The notes: generated by a model from the letters alone, not told the origin. A stretch of 64,000 bases of DNA from Microbacterium hydrocarbonoxydans (GCF_023715885.1 NZ_JAMBOY010000007.1:1-64000); one strand, 5' to 3'. Positions 34,343 to 43,506 are shown, counted from the stretch's first letter. Program-made: numbers and translations.

Positions 34343-34978
34343 ATGGTCAGATGGAGCACTCGGATCAAGCCGGGGGACGGGCGACCCCTCCGCCCGTTCC
34401 GATGGTGGCAGATGTTCCGGCGTTCCGTGCTGTCGATCAGCCTTCCCGTGGAGGGTCGCCAGGTCGTGCACACGATCGAGGTCAAGCACGGGGGAGATCC
34501 CGAGACCGGCGAGATCATGGCAAGCCTCTACCTCGACGGCTGCCGATCCGCGATCTCGCGGGTGCCCGCTCGATTCCCCGTGGCGGGCGGCGTCATCGAG
34601 GTGCGCACCAGCGAGGCAGGGTTGCGACGCTGCGTGTTCGTCTCGTCCGACGGCTCGGAGCGACAGCTGCAACCGGATCCCGCGTCGGCCGAGGGGCGAC
34701 GACTGCGTCTGTCTCGACGGCATCCCGCCGCCAGCCGTGCCCTCGGGGCGGCCGCTGTCGTCGCGCTGATCGTCGGTCTGGGAGTGAACCTGCTCCAGCT
34801 CGCCGAGCCGCTCTCGCGCATCCCGCTGATCGCCGAGTCGATCGGAGTGTTCGAGTCGCCGATCCATCTGCCGTGGTGGGTGAATCTCGCGATCGGTGTG
34901 GCCGCCGCACTCGGGGCGACCGACCGCGCGCTGATGATGCGGTACCACTGGCTGCTCGACAGCGGCGCGGCCACCTGA
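34343..34978 (+). CDS. Unknown protein with two C-terminal membrane helices
   Basis: Protein of 211 residues without a recognised family. The N-terminal part (about 1-125) is soluble and basic with short beta-strand-like stretches (VVHTIEVKHGGDPETGEIM, FPVAGGVIEVRTSEAGLRR). Residues about 132-152 (AAAVVALIVGLGVNLLQLA) and 178-195 (WWVNLAIGVAAALGA) are membrane helices joined by an extracytoplasmic loop. The ribosome site GGAGAGGAG lies 10 nt before the ATG. It is divergent from the kinase gene and could respond to the same regulator; this is inference. Confidence 0.7.
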   Translation: MVRWSTRIKPGDGRPLRPFRWWQMFRRSVLSISLPVEGRQVVHTIEVKHGGDPETGEIMASLYLDGCRSAISRVPARFPVAGGVIEVRTSEAGLRRCVFVSSDGSERQLQPDPASAEGRRLRLSRRHPAASRALGAAAVVALIVGLGVNLLQLAEPLSRIPLIAESIGVFESPIHLPWWVNLAIGVAAALGATDRALMMRYHWLLDSGAAT

Positions 34979-35002
34979 ACCACCGCGCCGACGACGGGCG
35001 GC

Positions 35003-35008
35003 TATCGT
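35003..35008 (+). promoter_or_regulatory. Leaderless -10 box of the 35015 gene
   Basis: TATCGT ends 6 nt before ATG 35015. Confidence 0.5.
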
Positions 35009-35014
35009 GAGCGG

Positions 35015-35686
35015 ATGAGCGACAACGCGGATGCTGAGATCGCGGCGGCATCCGCGCGCCGCCGTACCTGGGTCGCCGGCGGCATCCTCCTCCTGCTGTC
35101 CGTGCTCGTCTATGTCGTCGCGAGAGGGCCGCTGGCTGCGATCTCTCCGGCGAAGGACTGGCTGTTCGCCGCTGCGGGCATCGTGTCGGCTGTCGGGCTG
35201 GGACGCGCCGGCAGCGTGACCGACCGGGGCATCGTCGGCACGACCTCGACGATTCTCCTGGTCGTCGCTCCGCTGACGCAGTCGTTCTGGTTCGGTCTCG
35301 TGCCCGACACATCGGATCCGCACGCCGAGGAGGATGCATGGGCGCTGACGGCCATGGCGTATTTCGGCCTACTCGCCGTCGTCGCCGTCGTCGCGGTCGT
35401 CAGCATCGGCCTCGCGGCAGTCATCCCATCGCCGTGGCGCTGGGCCCCGGCGTGGCTGCTGGTATGGACTCCGATCGCCTACGTCACCGGTCTGACTCTG
35501 GTCTGGTCGCCGTCCCCGACCCCGAACATCGGGTCCTGCCTGATGCTGTACGGACCTGCCGCCGGTACGGTCTTTCTCGGCATCCTGGGCATCATCCTCG
35601 GGCTTCGCGCGCCGCGTGCGAGGTCTGCGAGCAGCGCTGAACCGACGACTGGCCGCGCGGAACTCAGCCCTCGGGGTAGGGGCTGA
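35015..35686 (+). CDS. Unknown multi-spanning membrane protein
   Basis: Membrane protein of 223 residues with about five helices: 20-37, 47-60, 68-84, 108-133 and 140-160, plus one at 175-195. No family is recognised. The C-terminal tail after residue 196 is basic and Ser-rich (RAPRARSASSAEPTTGRAEL) and overlaps the end of the convergent gene by 23 nt. The start follows a leaderless promoter. Confidence 0.7.
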   Translation: MSDNADAEIAAASARRRTWVAGGILLLLSVLVYVVARGPLAAISPAKDWLFAAAGIVSAVGLGRAGSVTDRGIVGTTSTILLVVAPLTQSFWFGLVPDTSDPHAEEDAWALTAMAYFGLLAVVAVVAVVSIGLAAVIPSPWRWAPAWLLVWTPIAYVTGLTLVWSPSPTPNIGSCLMLYGPAAGTVFLGILGIILGLRAPRARSASSAEPTTGRAELSPRGRG

Positions 35687-36257
35687 CCCAGTCGGTGACG
35701 AGGTCTGCGTTCAGGGTGATGACGTCGCCGGGCTGGATGGCGTCGCCGCCCGGATACCCGTTCAGCATCCCGAGCGCTATGCCGTTGTAGATGCAGAAGC
35801 GCTCGCCGATCACGGTCTCCACATCGCCCGGCGCGACGGTGTACGTCGCGATCCGCCCCTGGTCGTCGAAGCCGACTGTGCCCTGCGCGTAGTCCCTCGG
35901 CCCGAGGTCGACGAGATCGGCCCCGAGGTGCTCCGCGTGCGGCGGCCCGTCGTCGTCGCTGCCGAGGAAGATGTAGCCGGCTTCGGGACACCCCGCGATC
36001 GCGTTCTTCGGGATGCTCGTGCCGTGGCCCAGGTACTGGTAGCCGTCGCCCAGCTCCGCCATCATCGCGGCCTCTTCGTCGAGAGGCGCAGTCGGACTCG
36101 GCGTCGGACTCGGCGTCGATTCGACAGCCCCGGACGGTGCTGCACCCGATGTGACGGACGTCGCGACCATCACAGCACCGACGCCGACCGCTGCGATCAC
36201 GGCGACGACGCCGACGCTCCACGCCACAGTGGTCCCGGTCCTCATGAACGACAGCAT
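35664..36257 (-). CDS. Membrane-anchored LysM-like protein
   Basis: Protein of 197 residues with an N-terminal helix (TTVAWSVGVVAVIAAVGVGAVM) that anchors or exports it. A Ser/Thr/Pro linker (STPSPTPSPTAP, 44-55) follows, then a globular part. Its end resembles a LysM domain: YTVAPGDVETVIGERFCIYN, then LNGYPGGDAIQPGDVITLN. LysM domains bind peptidoglycan or chitin-like glycans, so a cell-wall location is likely. Cysteines in AGCPEAGY and RFCIYN could form a disulfide. The start could be 36257 or the Met at 36245. It overlaps the convergent membrane gene by 23 nt. Confidence 0.7.
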   Translation of the reverse strand: MLSFMRTGTTVAWSVGVVAVIAAVGVGAVMVATSVTSGAAPSGAVESTPSPTPSPTAPLDEEAAMMAELGDGYQYLGHGTSIPKNAIAGCPEAGYIFLGSDDDGPPHAEHLGADLVDLGPRDYAQGTVGFDDQGRIATYTVAPGDVETVIGERFCIYNGIALGMLNGYPGGDAIQPGDVITLNADLVTDWVSPYPEG

Positions 36258-36309
36258 GGCAGACGCCCGTCGTGCTCGGCGCGAATCCGGGCGTACGACC
36301 TCCGTGGGC

Positions 36310-37542
36310 TCAGGCAGGCGCCGGCGCGTTCGTGTGCTCCTTCGCAGCCCCGACCGCCCAGACGAAGTCCGGCACCCGGCCGTTGACCGCGTGGTCGCCG
36401 AGCTGCCGCGCCTTGAAGATCCACGGATTGTGCGACGACACCGTGCGCGCGTTGCGCCAGTGCCGGTCCAGCGCCGTGCCCGAGCGCACGGCGGATGCGC
36501 CGAGGGTGTCGAAGAGGCGGGTCGCTGCACGGGGGACGAGGTCGGTGAGCACGATCTGCGCGTGGGTCGACCGCAGCTCCGCCGCGACCACGGCATCCTG
36601 CGCCTCCGGCGTGCCGAGGCTGTCGGCCGCGTGCTGCACCTCGCGGGCGACATCGAGCACGAGCGCCCTGGCCGTCGCGCTCGTCGCGGTGAGCTCACCG
36701 ACGATCTGGAGCACCTGCGGGTCGTCGGCGACACGGTCGGCCGTGCCGTGACTGTACACCCGGGTCCGAGCCCGGACCTGGGCCGCAGTGTCGCGCTCGA
36801 CGGCGGCGGCGATGCCCGCGAGAACCGAGAGCAGGGTGAGCTGGTACACCGCGGTCTGGAACGGGAACCGTGCGGTGAACGGCTCGACGTCACCCTCATC
36901 GACCGAGGCGTCGTCGAACACGGCGGTCCCGGTGCCGGTCAGCGGCTGGCCGAAGCCGTCCCAGTCGTCGGAGACCGACACGCCGCCCTGATGCCGCGGA
37001 ATCAACGCGGTCACGGTGGTGCCGTCGAGGTCGACGGTGGCGTCGATCCAGTCGGCGAAGATGCTGCCCGTCGTGTAGAACTTGCGACCGTCGACCCGCC
37101 AGGTGCCGTCGGGTCTGCGAGAGACGCGGGTGGCGTTGGCGCCGACGGCCGCCGCTCCGTTCTCCGACCAGGCGTTCCCGACCAGCTCTCCCCGCGCGAG
37201 ACGGTCGAGCCAGAGGTCGCGGCGTGCACCAGGGGGAGAAGCGAGCACGTGCTCGACGTAGGCGATGTGACCGCGGAAGATCTGCGGCAGGTTGGAGTCG
37301 GCCGCCGCGAGCTCGATCAGGATCTCCGCGAACGACGGCCAGTCCAGCCCGTCGCCGCCGAGCTCGACCGGGAGGCGCAGACGACCGAAGCCGGCTTCGC
37401 GCAGCGCCTCGACCTCGGCGAACGGCAGCGAACGGCTCTGCTCCCGCGCGACGGTGCCCTGCGCGATCTCCGCGAAGAGGGGGCGCAGGCGGTCACGCGC
37501 AGCATCCAGCCGCGTCTTCCGTTCCGTCACGTGCGTGCCCAT
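36310..37542 (-). CDS. Acyl-CoA-dehydrogenase-fold flavin monooxygenase, DszC/SfnB-like (1)
   Basis: Enzyme of 410 residues with the acyl-CoA dehydrogenase fold but belonging to the oxygenase group typified by DszC and SfnB. Visible parts: helical N domain with FGRLRLPVELGGDGLDWPSF, middle beta domain NAWSENGAAAVGANATRVSR and KFYTTGSIFADWIDA, and C domain ending HNPWIFKARQLGDHAVNG. It lacks the glutamate base context of true acyl-CoA dehydrogenases. Such enzymes use FMNH2 and O2 on sulfides or sulfones. It is the third gene of an operon (LLM, DszC-like, DszC-like). ATG 37542 shares one base with the upstream stop. Confidence 0.82.
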   Translation of the reverse strand: MGTHVTERKTRLDAARDRLRPLFAEIAQGTVAREQSRSLPFAEVEALREAGFGRLRLPVELGGDGLDWPSFAEILIELAAADSNLPQIFRGHIAYVEHVLASPPGARRDLWLDRLARGELVGNAWSENGAAAVGANATRVSRRPDGTWRVDGRKFYTTGSIFADWIDATVDLDGTTVTALIPRHQGGVSVSDDWDGFGQPLTGTGTAVFDDASVDEGDVEPFTARFPFQTAVYQLTLLSVLAGIAAAVERDTAAQVRARTRVYSHGTADRVADDPQVLQIVGELTATSATARALVLDVAREVQHAADSLGTPEAQDAVVAAELRSTHAQIVLTDLVPRAATRLFDTLGASAVRSGTALDRHWRNARTVSSHNPWIFKARQLGDHAVNGRVPDFVWAVGAAKEHTNAPAPA

Positions 37543-38768
37543 CAGGTGTAGAGGGAGATCGGCTGCAGCTCGCCGTTCAGCGTCCACGCACCGACCTCGA
37601 GCTTCTTGTAGTCGATCGGGTCGTGCAGCGAGTGCGTGCGGATGTTCCGCCAGAACAGGTCCAGCCCGACATCCGCACGGGCCGAACTCGATCCGGTGAC
37701 CTCGAAGATGCGATCGGCGACCTCGATCCCGACCTCGGTCGACACGACCTTGACCTTGGCGATCTCAATGGCGAGCTGTCCGCGGCGCTCGGCCGTGACG
37801 GCCGCGCCTTCGTCGACGACCTCGTCGAACAGGCTGCCGGCTCGATCCGCGAGTGCCACGACCGCGGCGATGCGCGAGGCGAACTCCCCGACGACGCGCT
37901 GCACGAACGGATCCTGCCGGTACGTGTCGGCCTGGCTGAGGAACCACGCGCGCGGTCGCGCGCGAACGATGTCGAGGCCGCGGGCGAGCGCACCCTCCGC
38001 GATGCCGAGATAGAGGTTCCCGAAGGCGAGCTGGATACCGGGGGTGATGAGCGTCGAGAACGGCTCGTCACCGAGCTCGCCCAGGACATCAGAGATCTCG
38101 ACCCGCACGTTCTCGAACCGCACCGAGCCGCTCGCCGAGAGGCGCTGCCCCAGAGCATCCCAGTCGCCCAGGTAGCGGATGCCGTCGCGATCGTGATCGA
38201 GAACGACGAGCTGCACCGTACCGTCGAGATCGCCGCCGCGAACGGCCGCAGCCGCCAGTACGACGTCTCCTGCCGACGCCCCGGTGGAGAACCGCTTGAG
38301 GCCGTCGAGACGGTATCCGTCGCCGTCCGCCGTGAGCGCGAGGTCGGGGTCGGTCGGGTTGACCGAGTCGCCCCACACCCAGCGGCCGGCGATCGTCTTG
38401 CGGTGCCACTGCTCCTGCACCGACGGGTCGGCGGCGAAGCCGATGTTCCCCGAGTTGATGTAGTGGTACGCGAGCACCTGGGCGACCGACGCGTCGACCC
38501 GCGACAGGATGCGGATGACGAGGAACGCAGTCTCCCAGTGCCCTCCGCCTCCGCCGAACTCCGCGGGCTGGAGAAGGTTCACCAGGCCGGCATCCCGCAG
38601 CAGATCGAGCTCGGCCGTCGGATCCTGATTCGCCCGGTCGCGCTGCAGCGCGTCCGTCGCGAGCTCTGCGGCCACGCGCTCGGCGACGGCGCTCCAGTGC
38701 GCGCGCTCCGCGGCATCCGCCGTGCCTTTCCAGAGGCTGCGGTTCGAGGTCTCTGCGATGACGCTCAT
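37542..38768 (-). CDS. Acyl-CoA-dehydrogenase-fold flavin monooxygenase, DszC/SfnB-like (2)
   Basis: Enzyme of 408 residues, paralogous to the following gene. The N domain has AGLVNLLQPAEFGGGGGHWE; the central domain GRWVWGDSVNPTDPDLALTADGD is followed by DGLKRFSTGASAGDVVL; the C-terminal helices end DLFWRNIRTHSLHDPIDYKK, the DszC-type ending. Likely flavin-dependent oxidation of an organosulfur or related compound. The ATG at 38768 overlaps the LLM stop by 4 nt (ATGA), so it is coupled to that monooxygenase. The substrate is not determined. Confidence 0.83.
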   Translation of the reverse strand: MSVIAETSNRSLWKGTADAAERAHWSAVAERVAAELATDALQRDRANQDPTAELDLLRDAGLVNLLQPAEFGGGGGHWETAFLVIRILSRVDASVAQVLAYHYINSGNIGFAADPSVQEQWHRKTIAGRWVWGDSVNPTDPDLALTADGDGYRLDGLKRFSTGASAGDVVLAAAAVRGGDLDGTVQLVVLDHDRDGIRYLGDWDALGQRLSASGSVRFENVRVEISDVLGELGDEPFSTLITPGIQLAFGNLYLGIAEGALARGLDIVRARPRAWFLSQADTYRQDPFVQRVVGEFASRIAAVVALADRAGSLFDEVVDEGAAVTAERRGQLAIEIAKVKVVSTEVGIEVADRIFEVTGSSSARADVGLDLFWRNIRTHSLHDPIDYKKLEVGAWTLNGELQPISLYT

Positions 38769-40255
38769 CGGGCGTCCTCCTTCTCGTTGAGGTCGGTCAA
38801 TGCGGTGGGGTCGTCGAGGTCGGCGAGGTCGGTGGAGCCGTCGAGCGGCTCGCCGATCGTGCCGTCGAGGGCGCTCGCCGCGCCGGCGAAGGCGCCGCGG
38901 TACGCGTGGGCGGGGTGCCAGTCCGGCACGATGGGGGAGCCGTCGCCGCGGAGGCGTCCGCGCAGCGTGCCCTCGGGGTACTCGTCCCAGACCCGTCCGC
39001 GGCGGCGCAGCTCGGGGACGAGGTGCTCCACGATGTCCTCGAACGTGCCAGGGGTGATGACGTACGCGAGGTTGAAGCCGTCGACGCCGCCGACCTCGAC
39101 CCACCGCTCCAACTCGTCGGCCACGGTCTGCGCACTGCCGACGATGACGGGGCCGATCCCGCCGATGCCGACGTAGTGGGCGATGTCACGGGGCGTCCAC
39201 TGCCGCTCGGGATCGGCCTTGGTGAAGATCGAGAGCGCGGAGCGCGCGGCGTCCGTGTCGACGTAGGTGAGCGGCACGTCGGGATCGAACTGCGACAGGT
39301 CGAGACCCGACCAGCCGCCGTACAGTGCGAGCGCGCCCTCGAGTGAGACGTACTGCCGGTAGTCGTCGAGCTTGGCCTGCGCCTCCTCGTCGGTCGCGGC
39401 GACGATGACCGTGGCGAGCGTGAGGATCGACACCGAGTCGCGTGGACGACCGAGCGCCTCGGCGCGGGCGCGGATGTCGTCGGTGACGGGACGGGTGACC
39501 TCGGGTCGCAGACCGTTGATGAAGATCGCCTCGCCGTGCCTGGCCGCGAACTCGCGGCCCCGTGGCGACGCTCCCGCCTGGAAGATCACCGGGGTGCGCT
39601 GCGGACTCGGTTCGGCGAGGTGGATGCCGGGCACCCGGTAGTTGCGCCCCTCATGTCCGATCGAATGCACGCGCGACGCGTCGGTGAAGACGCCGGATTC
39701 GCGGTCGCGCTGCACCGCGCCGTCCTCCCACGACCCCTCCCACAGCTTGTAGGTGACGTCGAGGAACTCCTCGGCGATCTCGTAGCGGTCGTCGTGGGCG
39801 ATCTGCGTGTCGAGGCCGAGGTTGCGCGCCGCTGAATCGAGGTAGCTGGTGACGACGTTCCAACCCACACGGCCGCGGGTGAAGTGGTCGAGGGTCGAGA
39901 ATCGCCGCGCGAGGGCGTACGGCTGCTCGTAGGTGGTGGCGACCGTGACGCCGAAGCCGAGGTGTTCGGTCGCGTGCGCCATCGCGGAGATCTGCACCAC
40001 CGGGTCGCCGAGCGGCACCTGCGCGGCATCCCCGAGCGCCGCGGCCGCGGAATCGCGATAGACGTCGTACGTGCCGAGCACGTCGGCGATGAAGAGGGCG
40101 TCGAAGGTCCCGCGCTCCAGCGTCTTCGCGAGGTCGACCCAGTAATCGAGGTCGTGGTACCGGTCGGCCTGATTGTCGGGATGCCTCCACAGCCCCGGCG
40201 CCTGGTGGGTCACGCAGGTCATGTCGAATGCGTTCAGGATGATGCGGCCGGGCAC
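38765..40255 (-). CDS. Flavin-dependent monooxygenase, LLM class, NtaA/DszA family
   Basis: Luciferase-like monooxygenase of 496 residues, first gene of the minus-strand operon. Motifs: RIILNAFDMTCVTHQAPGLW, GTFDALFIADVLGTYDVYRD, GRVGWNVVTSYLDSAARNLG and QRTPVIFQAGASPRGREFAA. The combination with two DszC-like enzymes suggests stepwise oxidation of a sulfide or sulfone, releasing a sulfur species for assimilation, as in the Dsz or Sfn pathways; no flavin reductase lies in the operon. The C terminus has an Asp-rich tail (STDLADLDDPTALTDL). It diverges from the ABC importer at 40436. Confidence 0.9.
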   Translation of the reverse strand: MPGRIILNAFDMTCVTHQAPGLWRHPDNQADRYHDLDYWVDLAKTLERGTFDALFIADVLGTYDVYRDSAAAALGDAAQVPLGDPVVQISAMAHATEHLGFGVTVATTYEQPYALARRFSTLDHFTRGRVGWNVVTSYLDSAARNLGLDTQIAHDDRYEIAEEFLDVTYKLWEGSWEDGAVQRDRESGVFTDASRVHSIGHEGRNYRVPGIHLAEPSPQRTPVIFQAGASPRGREFAARHGEAIFINGLRPEVTRPVTDDIRARAEALGRPRDSVSILTLATVIVAATDEEAQAKLDDYRQYVSLEGALALYGGWSGLDLSQFDPDVPLTYVDTDAARSALSIFTKADPERQWTPRDIAHYVGIGGIGPVIVGSAQTVADELERWVEVGGVDGFNLAYVITPGTFEDIVEHLVPELRRRGRVWDEYPEGTLRGRLRGDGSPIVPDWHPAHAYRGAFAGAASALDGTIGEPLDGSTDLADLDDPTALTDLNEKEDAR

Positions 40256-40386
40256 GGTGCTCCTCGGGAGGGTAGGGATGCCGCGACACTAGCCATTCCG
40301 TGCGGTCGCCCGCGCGCACGATGACGTTGCTGGTCGCTCCGCGACGAAGTGTTACGGCGGCGGTGCGCGGGCGGCCGGTCCCTCCC

Positions 40387-40392
40387 TAGCGT
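40387..40392 (+). promoter_or_regulatory. -10 box of the sugar-type ABC operon
   Basis: TAGCGT at 40387-40392 would give a leader of about 37 nt with TGAGGAG before ATG 40436. No clear -35 box. Confidence 0.5.
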
Positions 40393-40435
40393 GAGCGCCG
40401 ATCCGCTTCCCGAACCCGATTCCTGAGGAGCCCTC

Positions 40436-41776
40436 ATGTCCCTTCTTCCGAGCCGCCGCGCTCGCCGTCTGCTGCTCGGCGTCGCCGGTGTCACGGCCGC
40501 GACCATCGCCATCGCCGGCTGCGCGTCGTCGTCGCCGGACGCGGGTGGCTCGGATGACGACGGCGACTTCTCCGGACAGTCGCTCAACGCCCTGCTGATC
40601 ACCTCGCATGAGGGGGCGGGCAACTGGCTGAAGGAGCACTTCGAGGAGGAGACGGGCGCCGAGGTCAACCTCACGATCGTGCCCTACGACGAGATCGGCT
40701 CGACCCTCGCTCTCGACCAGCAGTCCGGCGCGAACACCTTCGACGTCGCGGCGCCCTGGTATGTGTCGATCGGCGACCTCGCGGAGGGCGGCTCGATCCA
40801 GGACCTCACGGACTGGATCGACGAGACGCCGTCGCTTGAGACCGACGACTTCATCCCGTCGATCAACGACCCGTACACGCTCGTCGGCGACCGCCGCTAC
40901 GGCCTGCCGTTCGACGGCGACACGCACGTGCTGTTCTACAACACGGAGATCCTCGAGCGGAACGGCATCACCGAGCCGCCGACCACGTGGGACGAGTACC
41001 TCGCCGACGTGAAGACCATCACCGGGAACGAGGGCGACCAGGGCGTCTACGGCTCGGCGATCTTCGGCCAGAAGTCGCCGCTGATCCTCGGCGCGGCTTT
41101 CGCGAACCGCCTCGCCGGCTTCGGCGGCGAGTTCGTCGACGAGGACGGAAAGCCCACCATCAACTCGCCCGAGGCCGTCGCGGCCGCGCAGGCGCTGGTG
41201 GATGCCGTGCCCTACGCGTTCCCGACTCCCGCCGAGACCGACTTCGGCGTCGGGAACGGGGCCTGGTACGACGGCAAGGTCGGCTTCATCGAGAACTGGA
41301 CCGACCTGGGCGTGGGCTCCGAGACGAACCCCGACTCGAAGGTCGCGGGCAAGTGGGGCGTCACGACCCTCCCGGTGGGCGGCGACAACACCGAGCCGAA
41401 GGCGTCGCTCGTCGCCGGCTTCACGTGGGTGATCGCCGCGAACACGCAGAAGACCGACCTCGCGAAGGCGTTCATCGAGTACGCCGCGTCGAGCGAGGTG
41501 AACTCCGAACTCATCGTCGCCGACCCGCAGACCGGCATCGACCCGAACCGCGAGTCGTCGCTGGAGAGCGCCGCCTACGGCGAGACCTACCCCGACCTGC
41601 AGCGCGTCAACCGCACGACGCTCAGCGGCTCGCTCGCCTGGCCGACCGGGGAGAACGCCTCCCAGGCCGCCCAGATCCTCACCGACGAGCTCGCCAAGCT
41701 CATCGCGGGCGACGGCGGCTCGGCGCAGGAGACGCTCGACCGCGTGCAGGCCGAGTGGGAAGACATCCTTGGCTGA
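40436..41776 (+). CDS. ABC substrate-binding lipoprotein, family 1 (sugar type)
   Basis: Extracellular solute-binding protein of 446 residues. Signal peptide with lipobox IAGC (C29), then an Asp/Gly-rich linker and the SBP_bac_1 fold (NWLKEHFEEETGAEVNLTIV, YNTEILERNGITEPPTTWDE, AKAFIEYAASSEVNSELIV). Family 1 usually binds sugars, polyamines or metals. The divergent monooxygenase operon suggests it may instead deliver an organosulfur or other compound; the acetylxylan-esterase-type gene downstream suggests a glycan. The permease start overlaps its end by 8 nt. Confidence 0.9.
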   Translation: MSLLPSRRARRLLLGVAGVTAATIAIAGCASSSPDAGGSDDDGDFSGQSLNALLITSHEGAGNWLKEHFEEETGAEVNLTIVPYDEIGSTLALDQQSGANTFDVAAPWYVSIGDLAEGGSIQDLTDWIDETPSLETDDFIPSINDPYTLVGDRRYGLPFDGDTHVLFYNTEILERNGITEPPTTWDEYLADVKTITGNEGDQGVYGSAIFGQKSPLILGAAFANRLAGFGGEFVDEDGKPTINSPEAVAAAQALVDAVPYAFPTPAETDFGVGNGAWYDGKVGFIENWTDLGVGSETNPDSKVAGKWGVTTLPVGGDNTEPKASLVAGFTWVIAANTQKTDLAKAFIEYAASSEVNSELIVADPQTGIDPNRESSLESAAYGETYPDLQRVNRTTLSGSLAWPTGENASQAAQILTDELAKLIAGDGGSAQETLDRVQAEWEDILG

Positions 41777-42695
41777 CACCCTCGCCGCGCGTGCGCTCCC
41801 GCGTTCCGCCCGCCCGTCCGGCCTCGCGCCGCGACGGGCGAGTCGGCGCGCGTCGGCATCCGCCCTGTTCACCGCGCCGACGATCCTGTCGATCATCGTG
41901 CTGGGGGCGTACCCGCTGCTCTTCATCCTCGCCGCGGCTTTCAGCGACTCGACCCTCGGTCGGCCCTTCCAGGAGTGGGTGGGCACGGCGAACCTGGAGA
42001 GCATCCTGACGGACGCCGACGTCGTCGCCTCCTTCGCGCGGACGGTCGGCTACGCCCTCGTCGTCGCGGTCGCGAGCGCCGGGTTCGGGGTGGCCATCGC
42101 CGTCGCGCTGGAGCGGGCGACACGGTCGGGAGCGGTCGTGCGCACTCTGCTCCTGCTGCCGCTCATCACTCCGCCCGTGGTCGTCGGCACTCTCTGGAAG
42201 CTCGTGTTCAACCCGGGCGGCGGTCTCCTCGCCACCGTGCTCCCCGACGTCTCGCTCGCTCCGCTCTCGACGACGGCCTGGGCGCTGCCCGCGATCGGCC
42301 TCGCCGATGTGTGGCAGTGGACGCCGCTAATCGTCATCCTCGTCTACGCCGCACTGCTGACGCAGGACCCCGCGGTGCGCGAGGCGGCCTCGCTCGACGG
42401 AGCGCACGGTATCCGCCTCTTCCGGCACATCACGTGGCCCGCGATCGCCGGAACGGTCGTGGCCGCCTTCTTCATCCGCCTCGTCATCGCGCTCAAAGTG
42501 TTCGACCTCGTGTTCGTGATGACCTCGGGCGGGCCGGGTCAGGCGTCGACCACGACGACCTATCTCATCCAGCAGGTCGCGCTGAAGGAGTTCGACATCG
42601 GCCGGGCGTCGGCCATCACGATCGTCTTCGCCGTCATCGTCACGGCCGTCACGCTCGTCGTCGCGGCCCTCGCTCGGAAGGCCCGTCATGAGTGA
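41769..42695 (+). CDS. Sugar-type ABC permease 1 (MalF/UgpA-like)
   Basis: Permease of 308 residues with six helices after a basic, Ala/Arg-rich N terminus (residues 1-32). The EAA loop is REAASLDGAHGIRLFRHITW. It starts at TTG 41769, overlapping the binding-protein stop by 8 nt; no ATG is available nearby. It forms a heterodimer with the next permease. No ATPase gene is present in the operon, so a shared MsmK/MsiK-type ATPase encoded elsewhere is expected, as is common for actinobacterial CUT1 transporters. Confidence 0.9.
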   Translation: MADTLAARALPRSARPSGLAPRRASRRASASALFTAPTILSIIVLGAYPLLFILAAAFSDSTLGRPFQEWVGTANLESILTDADVVASFARTVGYALVVAVASAGFGVAIAVALERATRSGAVVRTLLLLPLITPPVVVGTLWKLVFNPGGGLLATVLPDVSLAPLSTTAWALPAIGLADVWQWTPLIVILVYAALLTQDPAVREAASLDGAHGIRLFRHITWPAIAGTVVAAFFIRLVIALKVFDLVFVMTSGGPGQASTTTTYLIQQVALKEFDIGRASAITIVFAVIVTAVTLVVAALARKARHE

Positions 42696-43506
42696 GCGTC
42701 GCGTGCGCGTCCGTCCTGTCGCGAGCACGGTGCTGTTCGTCGCGCTCGCCGTGACGCTCGTGCCGCTGCTGTACCTCTTCTCGGTGTCGCTCATGGGGCG
42801 GGACGAGACCGTCGCCGGGGTGCTGTGGAGCGCTGACCCGCACTGGTCGAACTGGGGCGACGTGCTCTCGACCGACATCCCCCGGTCGATCCTCAACTCG
42901 GTGCTCGCGGCCGTCGGAGGCGCTCTGATCTCGCTGGCCTTCGCGGTGCCCGGCGCCTGGGCGATCGTGCGGCACAACGCCGGCGGTCGCACGCTCGGCG
43001 CGACGCTGATGAGCCCGTGGCTGCTGCCGCCGATCGTCGCGGTGGTGCCGCTCCTCACGCTGCTGCGCGTGATCGGCCTGAACAACACCCTCCTCGGTCT
43101 GACCCTCGTGTACGCGCTCGTGAACGTGCCGGTCGCGGTATGGCTGCTGGAGGGGTTCGTCCGTCGGCTGCCCGTCGAGATCGAGGAGGCGGCGCGCATC
43201 GACGGCGCGGGATCCGCACGGATGCTGTGGTCGGTCGTCGTGCCGCTGCTGCTGCCGAGCCTGGTCGCGATCGGCATCATCGTCGCGATCCTGAACTACA
43301 ACGAGTTCCTGCTCGCGACGTTCCTGACGCAGAGCGTGGACGCGCAGACGTTCCCCGTCGCGCTGTCGCTGTTCTACGGCGACCGCACGCCGCATTTCGG
43401 CAAGATCGCCGCGGCGTCGTTCATCGGCGTGATCCCGGTGTTCGCGGCGGCGGTGTTCTTCCAGCGCTGGCTCGTCGGCGGACTCACGGCGGGCGCGGTG
43501 CGCTGA
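42688..43506 (+). CDS. Sugar-type ABC permease 2 (MalG/UgpE-like)
   Basis: Permease of 272 residues with six helices. Family word LSTDIPRSILNSVLAAVGGAL near residue 55 and the EAA loop EEAARIDGAGSARMLWSVVVP near 165-185. The last part contains ALSLFYGDRTPHFGKIAA. The ATG overlaps the first permease gene by 8 nt. It is the last gene of the importer operon and is followed by a weak hairpin before the convergent esterase gene. Confidence 0.9.
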   Translation: MSERRVRVRPVASTVLFVALAVTLVPLLYLFSVSLMGRDETVAGVLWSADPHWSNWGDVLSTDIPRSILNSVLAAVGGALISLAFAVPGAWAIVRHNAGGRTLGATLMSPWLLPPIVAVVPLLTLLRVIGLNNTLLGLTLVYALVNVPVAVWLLEGFVRRLPVEIEEAARIDGAGSARMLWSVVVPLLLPSLVAIGIIVAILNYNEFLLATFLTQSVDAQTFPVALSLFYGDRTPHFGKIAAASFIGVIPVFAAAVFFQRWLVGGLTAGAVR

